64,000 bases of DNA from Exiguobacterium marinum DSM 16307 (lineage in GTDB: Bacteria > Bacillota > Bacilli > Exiguobacteriales > Exiguobacteriaceae): the NCBI RefSeq assembly GCF_000620845.1, contig NZ_KK211189.1, positions 1,007,662-1,071,661 of the forward strand, in the 5' to 3' direction. Below the pieces are notes generated by a model. That model did not search any database. It was not told the DNA's origin and was given only the letters and a program-made list of their open reading frames with translations. This document shows positions 24,571-32,491 of the stretch, in pieces; within the stretch, counting starts at the first letter, position 1, and each line of letters starts with the position of its first letter. A program made the position numbers and the translations under genes.

Positions 24571-25177
24571 GGAGCCGGTGTTCATCGATGCGAACATCAT
24601 CATTCACGCGGCAAGCTTTCAACAAGCCGACGTCTTTGATTGGATCAACAGTTTGTATGGACAAGTTCTGATTCATGTAGAGGTATTGAATGAACTGAAA
24701 ATATCTTCTGTCAGACAAAGGGTCGATGCGTTTATACATGACGGTGAGTGGATGTTGTTCGATCCTGAATCGGAAACATCGATTGCGACGGATGAACTCT
24801 ATGACCTCTATCTCGTTTATCTGACGGAAGTTCGCCATGCGTTTCAACAACTGGACGAAAAGAAAGTCAGGGAAGGCAGACCGCTCAAGCATACGAGCGA
24901 TTTGGGAGAAATCCATAGTCTTGCGGCCGCACGATTGATCAGCGCTGGCTTGATCTGTAGCGATGACGCGGACATTCGAGAAGTCATCAAAGACGCCGAA
25001 CTATATATCGTCAATCAGGATGGAGAGGAAACGCTGATTCATCAGCACACACTCATGGATTTTTGTATTCATTTGAGACGATATGAAGTCGTGAGAAGAA
25101 GTGAGATTCGAAAGTTTTTCAAATCGATTCGTCCTCGTGATATGAATTTGCTCGATCAATACCTTGATGAACGATAA
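24563..25177 (+). CDS. PIN-like domain protein, likely nuclease effector
   Basis: A 204-residue protein starting MIKEPVFIDANIIIHAASF. The acidic residues expected for a PIN ribonuclease are present: Asp in FIDAN, Glu in LNELK, Asp/Glu in TSDLGEIHSLAAA, and Asp pair in CSDDADIREV. The remaining ~50 residues form a helical tail (RYEVVRRSEIRKFFKSIR). The start at 24563 overlaps the ImmA stop by 8 nt and follows AGAGGAC, so all three genes form one operon. A PIN nuclease downstream of Xre/ImmA suggests a toxin or defence effector, but no classical antitoxin is seen; that role is inferred. Confidence 0.72.
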   Translation: MIKEPVFIDANIIIHAASFQQADVFDWINSLYGQVLIHVEVLNELKISSVRQRVDAFIHDGEWMLFDPESETSIATDELYDLYLVYLTEVRHAFQQLDEKKVREGRPLKHTSDLGEIHSLAAARLISAGLICSDDADIREVIKDAELYIVNQDGEETLIHQHTLMDFCIHLRRYEVVRRSEIRKFFKSIRPRDMNLLDQYLDER

Positions 25178-25188
25178 TCATTCAGCAG

Positions 25189-25232
25189 AATCCAACGCAC
25201 GTCCGTTTACGACGTAGCTTGGATTCTTTTTT
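25189..25232 (+). terminator. Rho-independent terminator
   Basis: AATCCAA / TTGGATT outer stem, ACGTC / GACGT inner pairing, then CTTTTTT. Ends the Xre-ImmA-PIN operon. Confidence 0.8.
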
Positions 25233-25328
25233 AGTAGACTTTTCTTCTTGCTAACATGCTATTCCGAACGGCATATACTAGAAGTTATGAAATTATTTGA
25301 ACAAAAGGATATAAAGTCCAAATTTTAG

Positions 25329-25357
25329 TTGTTTAAACTTTATTTAATGGATATAAT
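25329..25357 (+). promoter_or_regulatory. Sigma-A-type promoter
   Basis: TTGTTT (25329-25334), 17-nt spacer, TATAAT (25352-25357), 38 nt before the second heparinase-like gene. Confidence 0.65.
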
Positions 25358-25395
25358 TTACAGGATAAAATCAAACAGAAACTGTGAGGAATATC

Positions 25396-27489
25396 ATGAA
25401 ACCTTTGTATACACGATTGTCGATCGGCGTGCTGAGCGGGATGCTCCTGTTCGCCCCGGTCACGGCCGAAGCGACGGCAAACTCGGACTTTAACGCCCGT
25501 GTCGCCCCGTCGACGACGCTCCATCAAATGAAAGACAAGAAGTTGGTCCCGCTCCAGACGACGAACGCGACGAAAGAATATCGCATCGTCCGACCGTCCG
25601 GCTGGTATTATCTGGCCATGTCTGGCGGCAAGCGCATTTACGTGAAGAAGAGTCAAGCCGAGGTCGTCCCGGCCCGCTCGTTGACGAAGTCACGTATCCA
25701 AACGATGACGAACCGTCCGCTCGTTCATACATATATGAAAGAGACCGATGCCCGCATCCCGTACGAGTATGATCGTTTGACGACCGAAGAAGCGAAAATG
25801 TATGCGGACCGAGCGCTCGCCGGCAACTGGTACATCCCGGCGGAGCCGAAACAATTGTCGGTGCCAAACATCGACACGTTCAACTGGCATAAGGACGTGC
25901 CGGCTGTCGACAACAACTCGTTCCCGTTCCAAATCCACTATATGACGGTGTTGAACCAATTGACGCAGGCGTATAACGACTCAGGCGACCTCGCCTATCT
26001 CCAATATGGCGAGCGTCTCGTCAAAAGCTGGACGAAAGCACACCCGGCCTATAACTACAAGCGACTCAAATGGGGATACAACGACCAGGGGACAGCGCTT
26101 CGCGTCTTCCATCTATTGAACTTCTGGGACGTGTACAAACAGACGTCGCTCAACAAAGACCCGGCGTTCACCGAGCTCATCTTGAAGACGCTGTATGAGC
26201 ACGGCGAAATTTTGGCATCCGCTGACTTTTATAAAAAAGAGCATAACCACGGAATCTTCCAAGACATGGCGCTCACGGCGATCGCGCAGACGTTCCCAGA
26301 GTTCGACAAGAGCAAGACGTGGCAGTCCGTCGCGAGCTCGCGTCTACAGGCTCAACTCGCCTTCAGCATCTCGCCGGACGGGGTCCATCTCGAACATTCG
26401 CCGTACTATCATGTATACGTGTATCATACGTTGTCACGGTTTATCGAATGGGCTGACGCCAACGCCTTCGTCTTGCCGTCACGGTCTGGTTATATCGAGA
26501 AGATGCCGGACCAGCTCACCTATATGTTGAAGCCGAACCGGACGCTCCCGATTTTCGGCGACACGACCGGCTATTTAAAAGCGATGAACATCATTCCGAA
26601 TACCGAGAACTATCCGGAACTCTCCTACGCCGTCAGTGGTGGGGCAGAGGGGACGGTGCCGCAACTGTTGACGAAACAACTCGGCGACCAGTACAGCTTC
26701 ATGCGTGAATATTGGTCACGTCCACCGGAGTCGTTCTCGGGAGCGACCCAAGTGATGATGACGGCGGGGTACCATAGTACCGCCCACAAGCACGCCGATG
26801 ACTTGAGCATCGACCTTTACGGGCTCGCCCGTGACTTCATCGTCGAGACGGGACGCTTTGGCTACTCGACGGACCCACGACGACGGGAAGTGCTCAAGGT
26901 CGAGGCGCACAACACCGTGCACCGCTACGGGGATGGTCTTGACTTGAGTGCGAGTATGGTCGGCAAGAGCCGGATCGTATCGGTCGAAGACAAGGGCGAT
27001 ACGAGTATCGCCATCGGGGAGAGTGCCCTCGTCGGGAAAGGCGCGACGCATCGCCGAACGCTCGTCTATGACAAGGCGAAGACGCTCGTCGTCTACGACA
27101 AGATCACTTCTCAGGCCCCGGATATGTTCGTGCAGCGATTCCATCTCGGTGACGGCTTGAAGCCTTACGCCGGCTCGACGGACGCTCAGAACGTGACGTT
27201 CCGGGACGACAAGCGCCGGACGATCCAGTTGATGCAGCTCGAGACGGACGAAGAGTCGTACATGTCGATTCAGCCGAGTCACTTGTCCGTCCGCAACTTC
27301 GAATGGAAGCCGCGTGAACAAGTCGTCTCGATCGAGTATGGGGATGACGTCCGTTACCTCACGCTCATCCGGATTGACCGGACGAGCACGTCAATCGTCG
27401 ACGCCTCGTTAGCCGAGCAACCGGAGCAATACGTCGTCACGTATACGCTCTCGAACGGCACGACGAATACGATCAACGTACCGAAATGA
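25396..27489 (+). CDS. Secreted heparinase II/III-like polysaccharide lyase (copy 2)
   Basis: A 697-residue paralogue of the proteins at 19325 and 27603. Signal peptide KPLYTRLSIGVLSGMLLFAP, cleavage near AEA/TA. An SH3-like start (RPSGWYYLAMSGGKRIYVKK) is followed by the alpha-toroid domain with FHLLNFWDVY, EHNHGIFQDMAL, VHLEHSPYYH, and the C-terminal sandwich with MTAGYHSTAHKHADDLS. All family motifs are intact, so it should be an active lyase outside the cell. The ATG at 25396 follows GAGGAA; an in-frame GTG at 25384 is less likely. It has its own promoter and terminator. The duplication flanks the mobile island: copy 1 lies to its left, pointing away. Confidence 0.88.
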   Translation: MKPLYTRLSIGVLSGMLLFAPVTAEATANSDFNARVAPSTTLHQMKDKKLVPLQTTNATKEYRIVRPSGWYYLAMSGGKRIYVKKSQAEVVPARSLTKSRIQTMTNRPLVHTYMKETDARIPYEYDRLTTEEAKMYADRALAGNWYIPAEPKQLSVPNIDTFNWHKDVPAVDNNSFPFQIHYMTVLNQLTQAYNDSGDLAYLQYGERLVKSWTKAHPAYNYKRLKWGYNDQGTALRVFHLLNFWDVYKQTSLNKDPAFTELILKTLYEHGEILASADFYKKEHNHGIFQDMALTAIAQTFPEFDKSKTWQSVASSRLQAQLAFSISPDGVHLEHSPYYHVYVYHTLSRFIEWADANAFVLPSRSGYIEKMPDQLTYMLKPNRTLPIFGDTTGYLKAMNIIPNTENYPELSYAVSGGAEGTVPQLLTKQLGDQYSFMREYWSRPPESFSGATQVMMTAGYHSTAHKHADDLSIDLYGLARDFIVETGRFGYSTDPRRREVLKVEAHNTVHRYGDGLDLSASMVGKSRIVSVEDKGDTSIAIGESALVGKGATHRRTLVYDKAKTLVVYDKITSQAPDMFVQRFHLGDGLKPYAGSTDAQNVTFRDDKRRTIQLMQLETDEESYMSIQPSHLSVRNFEWKPREQVVSIEYGDDVRYLTLIRIDRTSTSIVDASLAEQPEQYVVTYTLSNGTTNTINVPK

Positions 27490-27494
27490 GCATG

Positions 27495-27517
27495 GCCCAG
27501 CGAAAGCTGGGCTTTTT
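27495..27517 (+). terminator. Rho-independent terminator
   Basis: GCCCAGC-GAAA-GCTGGGC followed by TTTTTT. Confidence 0.93.
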
Positions 27518-27602
27518 TGTGTGAACGACTGGGTAACTCTTGAATCCCACCATTTGCTAAGGTAGAATTTTCAAGTATAACAAATGACAAGTGAGGGAAC
27601 GA

Positions 27603-29672
27603 ATGGAACATTCAATCGCAAGACTCGTCGCCCAATTTGGCGGCTCGCTCGCGGCACGGGGAAGCCACGTATGGGACGTCGTCATCTCGGCGGGGACGAT
27701 GCTGTATCAATGGAAAGGAAGACGGGTCGTCCCGGATATGCGACTCGAGACGACCGGGACCGGACGACTTATCCGTCCGTATGGGGAGTATCATGTCGTG
27801 CGTTTGAACGGGAAACAGTCGCTCGTCATGTCGTCCGATGCGATGCTCGCCATGAGGCGCCCGCTCACGAAGGCGAGACTGTCCGACCGGATGGACCGCC
27901 TGCTCGTGCATCAGTACATACAGGACAAACGTCCGATCGCCTCGTATCGATATGAACGGCTGACGGACGATCAGGCCGTTCGTTTTGCGGACGGTGTCTT
28001 ACAAGGACGTTGGTACATCCCGGCAGCACCCGATGCGTTACGTGTCGCGGACGTCGATGCGTTCGATTGGGATCAGATGGTACCGCGGGTGGACAACAAC
28101 TCCTTCCGTCTCCAGCTCCATTATTTGACGACCGTCCATCAGCTGACTCGTGCCTTCGAGGTGACGGGAGAGACGGCTTATGTGGAACACGCCGCCCGCA
28201 TCGTCGATAGCTGGCACGCGCGCCATCCAGTTTTTGCGGTCAACCGGAAGCGTGAGGCATACCATGAGCACGGCACGGCGATCCGCGTGTTCCATCTGCT
28301 CGGGTTCTTTGAGGCGTACCGCTGTGCACGGATCGAGCGCGACCCATCGATGACAGAGAAGCTGTTGAAGATGTTGTACGACCATGCCGTCCTGTTGGCG
28401 ACGCCGACGTTTTATCGGCCGCGTCATAATCACGGGATGTTCCAGGATATGGCGCTCTTTGCCATCGCCTCCTGTTTCCCGGAGTTCGACCGGAGCCCGG
28501 AATGGGAACGGGTCGCCCGCGCGCGTCTCGATGCCCAGATTGACACGAGTCTCGCCGCAGACGGGACCCACCTCGAACATTCGCCGGGCTATCACGTATA
28601 CGTCTATCATATGTTGAGCCGCTTCGTCGACTGGGCGAACGTGAACGGCTTCCCGTTGTCCGACCAGTTTGACGTCATCGACGCGATGCCGGAACGCCTC
28701 GTCCATCTGATCAAACCGAACCGGACGCTGCCGATGGTCGGGGATACGGGCGGACAGATTCGGGGACGGCATCTGATTCCGCGTGTCGACTCGTATCCGT
28801 CACTCGACTATGCGTTGAGCGGGGGACAGGAAGGGGTTTGTCCGTCTGAACGGATGGTGAACCTCGGCTCGAACTATGCCGTCATGCGTGAATATTGGAC
28901 CCATTTAAAGCGTCCCTTCAGTGATGCGACACATCTCTTGATGACGGCGGGCTATCACGGCGCAGCCCACAAGCATGCGGACGATCTGAGTCTCGAGCTG
29001 TATGGGCTCGGTCGCGACTTCATCGTCGAGATGGGGCGATATGGGTACGCGGACTGCGAGGAACGGTCGGAGGCGATGCGCGTCACGTCACACAACACGG
29101 TGCATCGTCTCGGGGACGAGCTCGACTTGTCGGTCGAGCGGATCGGGGAGAGCGGTATCGTATCCGTCGAACCGATCGGGAAGCAAGTGGTGGCGACAGG
29201 GGTGAGCCGTCTCATCGGAAAAGGTGCCCTCCACACTCGGAAGGTCGTCTACGATCAGGCGCGGACGCTCATCGTCTTCGACCGCATCACGTCACCAGAA
29301 CCGGACCTGTTCGTTCAGCGCTTCCATGTGGCACCGGGTCTCGACCTCGTCGAAGGATCAACGGAGTCCCAGAACGTCCGGTTCATGGACACGTCGAATC
29401 GTGCGATGCAGATCGTCCAACTCATGACGGGGGACGAATCGTACATGACCATCGAAGAAAGTCACGTGTCGGCTCGCGATTTCGAATGGGTGAGCCGTCC
29501 ACAGGTCGTATCCATCGAATGTGGGACGGACGTCCGCTTCTTGACGCTCATCCGCCTCGACCGGACGAATTCACGCATCGTCCAGACGCAAGTGGAAGAA
29601 ACAGGGGATAGGTACATCGTCTCATATTGGCTTGAGAGCGGGACAAAGCACGTCATCCGGATCCCGTATTGA
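27603..29672 (+). CDS. Heparinase II/III-like protein without a signal peptide (copy 3)
   Basis: A 689-residue paralogue of the two lyases above, with the same motifs (FHLLGFFEAY, RHNHGMFQDMAL, THLEHSPGYHVYVYHML, MTAGYHGAAHKHADDLS) and the same domain order. Unlike them it begins MEHSIARLVAQFGGSLAARG with no hydrophobic export signal, and the SH3-like region is shortened. It may therefore work inside the cell, for example on oligosaccharide fragments, or be exported another way. The ATG at 27603 follows GAGGG; an in-frame GTG at 27591 adds only four residues and no signal. It lies 85 nt after the terminator of copy 2. No clear terminator follows. Confidence 0.85.
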   Translation: MEHSIARLVAQFGGSLAARGSHVWDVVISAGTMLYQWKGRRVVPDMRLETTGTGRLIRPYGEYHVVRLNGKQSLVMSSDAMLAMRRPLTKARLSDRMDRLLVHQYIQDKRPIASYRYERLTDDQAVRFADGVLQGRWYIPAAPDALRVADVDAFDWDQMVPRVDNNSFRLQLHYLTTVHQLTRAFEVTGETAYVEHAARIVDSWHARHPVFAVNRKREAYHEHGTAIRVFHLLGFFEAYRCARIERDPSMTEKLLKMLYDHAVLLATPTFYRPRHNHGMFQDMALFAIASCFPEFDRSPEWERVARARLDAQIDTSLAADGTHLEHSPGYHVYVYHMLSRFVDWANVNGFPLSDQFDVIDAMPERLVHLIKPNRTLPMVGDTGGQIRGRHLIPRVDSYPSLDYALSGGQEGVCPSERMVNLGSNYAVMREYWTHLKRPFSDATHLLMTAGYHGAAHKHADDLSLELYGLGRDFIVEMGRYGYADCEERSEAMRVTSHNTVHRLGDELDLSVERIGESGIVSVEPIGKQVVATGVSRLIGKGALHTRKVVYDQARTLIVFDRITSPEPDLFVQRFHVAPGLDLVEGSTESQNVRFMDTSNRAMQIVQLMTGDESYMTIEESHVSARDFEWVSRPQVVSIECGTDVRFLTLIRLDRTNSRIVQTQVEETGDRYIVSYWLESGTKHVIRIPY

Positions 29673-29710
29673 CTCGATTATAAAAAAATAAGACGAATTT
29701 GAGTTTTTCC

Positions 29711-29739
29711 TTGATGATTTTTACCAATGATATTACAAT
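29711..29739 (+). promoter_or_regulatory. Candidate sigma-A promoter
   Basis: TTGATG (29711-29716), 17-nt spacer, TACAAT (29734-29739), upstream of the small exported protein gene at 29857 in otherwise featureless AT-rich DNA. Confidence 0.5.
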
Positions 29740-29856
29740 AATTGTATAAGAGACATGTATATCATTTACATATGCGATAATGTTTGGATGCATTTAGGGA
29801 TAAAGTCACATCACCTTTTGAACTAATTCTAAGCAGGGCGCATGGAGGAGGACCAA

Positions 29857-30369
29857 ATGAGTCGCAAGGAAAGACGGATCAAAAAAAGAATGATGAGTGG
29901 GCTTCAGGTAACGCTTGTCGCGATGTTGCTTTTGGCGGGGATGTTTTGGACGCGCGCGGCGGACGATGCGGAAGCGAATGACTTCATTCTCCCGTCGACG
30001 ACCGGCGAACAGTTGACGTTCAGCGGGATGGCGCTACGCCTTGACCCGAAAAAAGGGCCTTACATCCATGGGAATGCTTCCCATTACCCACGTGGATTTA
30101 AAGAGGTGTACATCGATCAAAACCGCGGTTATTTGACGGTCAAACGCGACCGCTTTGACTCGGTCGTCTCGATTATCACTGACCCGGATGAGACGCTCAC
30201 GGCCCGTGGGATCACGATCGGCTCGTCTGGCGGTGGCGTCATCACGAACCTATACTTCTATCAGAACGGGCGTCTGCTCAACTTGGCAGACCCGAACGAT
30301 TACGCGCTCGTAGCGGGCGTATACTCGAACGTCTGGTTGACGATTATCAGTCAGCCGAACGGACAATGA
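29857..30369 (+). CDS. Membrane-anchored or exported protein of unknown function
   Basis: A 170-residue protein: a basic N-terminus (SRKERRIKKRMMSG), one hydrophobic segment (LQVTLVAMLLLAGMFW, ~16-32), then a beta-rich extracellular part with GYLTVKRDRFDSVVSIITDP and GSSGGGVITNLYFYQNGRL. I recognise no domain. The unusual AGGAGGAGG site precedes the ATG at 29857; an in-frame ATG at 29842 overlaps that site and is unlikely. A terminator directly follows the stop. Confidence 0.7.
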   Translation: MSRKERRIKKRMMSGLQVTLVAMLLLAGMFWTRAADDAEANDFILPSTTGEQLTFSGMALRLDPKKGPYIHGNASHYPRGFKEVYIDQNRGYLTVKRDRFDSVVSIITDPDETLTARGITIGSSGGGVITNLYFYQNGRLLNLADPNDYALVAGVYSNVWLTIISQPNGQ

Positions 30370-30397
30370 CATCCTCGAGACGAGGATGTCATTTTTT
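30367..30397 (+). terminator. Rho-independent terminator
   Basis: TGACATCCTCG-AGA-CGAGGATGTCA with TTTTTT; the first bases overlap the stop codon. Confidence 0.92.
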
Positions 30398-30404
30398 GTA
30401 GGCT

Positions 30405-32204
30405 TTATTTGTAAACGGCGTCTTTGTAGCCGAATGATTGGATCGTGAGGTTGTTCAATCGCTTCGTATCGTATAGTGGGAAGATGACGGTTTCAGACGA
30501 CTTCCAGCCACCGAGGTTGATCTTGTCCGTCGAGACCGGTCCGCCCGTACGATGGTTCGCATTCACGTCGACGTTGAAGAAGTGGATGTTACGTAACCAC
30601 TCCTTGTCACCCGAACGGACGGCGACATATGTCCGAGACCCAGATTCGACCACTTTCGCCTCATAGGCAGGCGGCTCTTGTTGATAGGCAGCGAGTGGCT
30701 TGTCATTGATGGAGACGAGTTCGATCCGAGATTGCGAGTCGTTCGGGCGCGCGACTGCTTTCGTCTCCATCACGAGGCTACGCGTCGTGTTGCCGTCGAT
30801 GGTGACGATCCGAGTCAATCCGACAGGGAAATCGTAAATAAATGCCTGGCCTTTCTCTTGGCTGACATACCACTCTTTCTTCTCGATGAGTGGACGTTTG
30901 AAACGGATTGTCTGTAATGTGCCATCCGTGACCATGGCGGTGACGGCACGTGCATATTGACTGGAATACGATGCGTTGTCGACATGGTCATGGAACGTTT
31001 GGACCGTCAGTTGACGATCTGACGTATGAACGTAGGCCGGTGTCGTCTGTTTCGTCATCATGACCGCATCGACGAGACGGACGATGTCTTTCAGGTCGGT
31101 CGCCGAGTTGACGAGGCGTTTGTTCGGTCCAGCCGCCTCATTTTGGCGAAGTGCCGTCACATAGTCGCCGACACGCGCTTTCGTGTAGGAGATGTTTAGC
31201 GTGTCGAGTGTAGTCGTGACCGATGCTTCGTTCACGTTCGAGAACATCTTGTCGATGGCGAGTTCGGCTTTCCCCATCTTCTTCCCGCGAATCGTCTTCG
31301 ATGGCTTGATTGAACCGATGACGCCGTTCTTTCCTCCGAGGACATGCGTCTTCGTCGGTGCCGCGACGGTACGGACGTTGAGCGTGCTCGTCCCGCGTAC
31401 GACGACATCTGTGTTACGGATGTTCAAGAAGCCGACCTCTCCTGAATATCGAACGGGGATCTCATATGAATATTCCGTATCTTTTGAGATGTCCCACCGT
31501 TCAATCGTTCCTTTTCCGGCGATTTTGACTTCACCTGCCGTATGGAGTTGCTCGATCTGACCGTTCAAGGTGAGCGTTTGTTTATCATCATCAAGCGGTG
31601 GATAATGCGCATATGCGTTCGCGACGACTTGACGGAGCGGTCCTGCCGTCGTCAACGTGAAGTTCGTAGATGGGATATGAAAACTGTCGATTCGACTCGC
31701 TGCCGCTTTGTCGATAACGAGCGAGCTGGCACGTTGACCGAACGGGAAGAAACTGAGCTGTTTCCATCCGGTGAGGGTGCGTCCTGACGTTTTTGGAACA
31801 ACGATCATACTTCTTAGCGCAGTACCGTTTTTCTGAAAGAATGGCTTGAGCGCTGGGTCAATCTTGTAGCTGACTCCGGAGATGCTGACAATGTCCGTGC
31901 CCTTATAACTCATGACTTCGTTCATATCGTATGAAGCAATCGGTGTCTCGAGCGGCATGACGGACCGCATGGAGAGATACCCCTTCGTTTTACCGATTTG
32001 GACGTGGGCCCACGAGTTCGTCTTGCTGAGGAGATCGACTTTCGTATTCGCCTTCACCGTCATCAAGGTCTTGGCACCTTTTTGCGTCGATGCCTTTAGT
32101 TGAGTGGATTGGACCGTCTTATACGTCGGTGATGCTGCCTCGACGGATTGCATTCCGAATAGGACGACCAATAAAATAGTAAAACCTAGAATTTTTTTAT
32201 ACAT
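30405..32204 (-). CDS. Exported SH3-domain protein of unknown function
   Basis: A 599-residue exported protein. Signal peptide MYKKILGFTILLVVLFGMQ, cleavage near VEA. Residues ~28-86 form an SH3_3-type domain (LKASTQKGAKTLMTVKANTK then WAHVQIGKTKGYLS), which usually binds wall glycans or peptides. The remaining ~500 residues are beta-rich, with repeated sections describing ordered strands but no catalytic motif that I know. The ATG follows AAAGGAGG. It is convergent with the unknown exported gene to its left and divergent from the nucleotidase gene to its right. Confidence 0.78.
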   Translation of the reverse strand: MYKKILGFTILLVVLFGMQSVEAASPTYKTVQSTQLKASTQKGAKTLMTVKANTKVDLLSKTNSWAHVQIGKTKGYLSMRSVMPLETPIASYDMNEVMSYKGTDIVSISGVSYKIDPALKPFFQKNGTALRSMIVVPKTSGRTLTGWKQLSFFPFGQRASSLVIDKAAASRIDSFHIPSTNFTLTTAGPLRQVVANAYAHYPPLDDDKQTLTLNGQIEQLHTAGEVKIAGKGTIERWDISKDTEYSYEIPVRYSGEVGFLNIRNTDVVVRGTSTLNVRTVAAPTKTHVLGGKNGVIGSIKPSKTIRGKKMGKAELAIDKMFSNVNEASVTTTLDTLNISYTKARVGDYVTALRQNEAAGPNKRLVNSATDLKDIVRLVDAVMMTKQTTPAYVHTSDRQLTVQTFHDHVDNASYSSQYARAVTAMVTDGTLQTIRFKRPLIEKKEWYVSQEKGQAFIYDFPVGLTRIVTIDGNTTRSLVMETKAVARPNDSQSRIELVSINDKPLAAYQQEPPAYEAKVVESGSRTYVAVRSGDKEWLRNIHFFNVDVNANHRTGGPVSTDKINLGGWKSSETVIFPLYDTKRLNNLTIQSFGYKDAVYK

Positions 32205-32437
32205 ATGTGTACCTCCTTTAATCTAAAAGTCATTATATACCAAATGATTTCGGCATCTCGAGCTACTTTGTCATAAAGAGGGAATCGTTTTTTGTGGAAA
32301 TTGTAAAAACCTTTAAAATCTTCAATTTGTGATTGTTTATTGGACGCTTTTCCGTTACGTTAGAACTAGAGCGAATTGTACATATGGGGGAAAAACGGAC
32401 GACTTTGGGGCAATGGGATTACACATAAGTCGAACGA

Positions 32438-32451
32438 TGTAAGCGCTTTCC
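32438..32451 (+). promoter_or_regulatory. cre site (CcpA operator)
   Basis: TGTAAGCGCTTTCC matches the Bacillus cre consensus TGWAARCGYTWNCW at 13 of 14 positions. It lies 41 nt before the nucleotidase start, probably within the leader, where CcpA usually represses. No clear promoter pair is seen in 32205-32437. Confidence 0.65.
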
Positions 32452-32491
32452 TTCCTGTGTCCTGTTCGCAAATCCGAAAGGGGAACTGAAC

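Noticed and set aside
25184..25395. Attachment site or tRNA gene at the right edge of the island
   Set aside because: Only a terminator and a promoter are visible; no tRNA fold and no repeat matching the left edge was found by eye.
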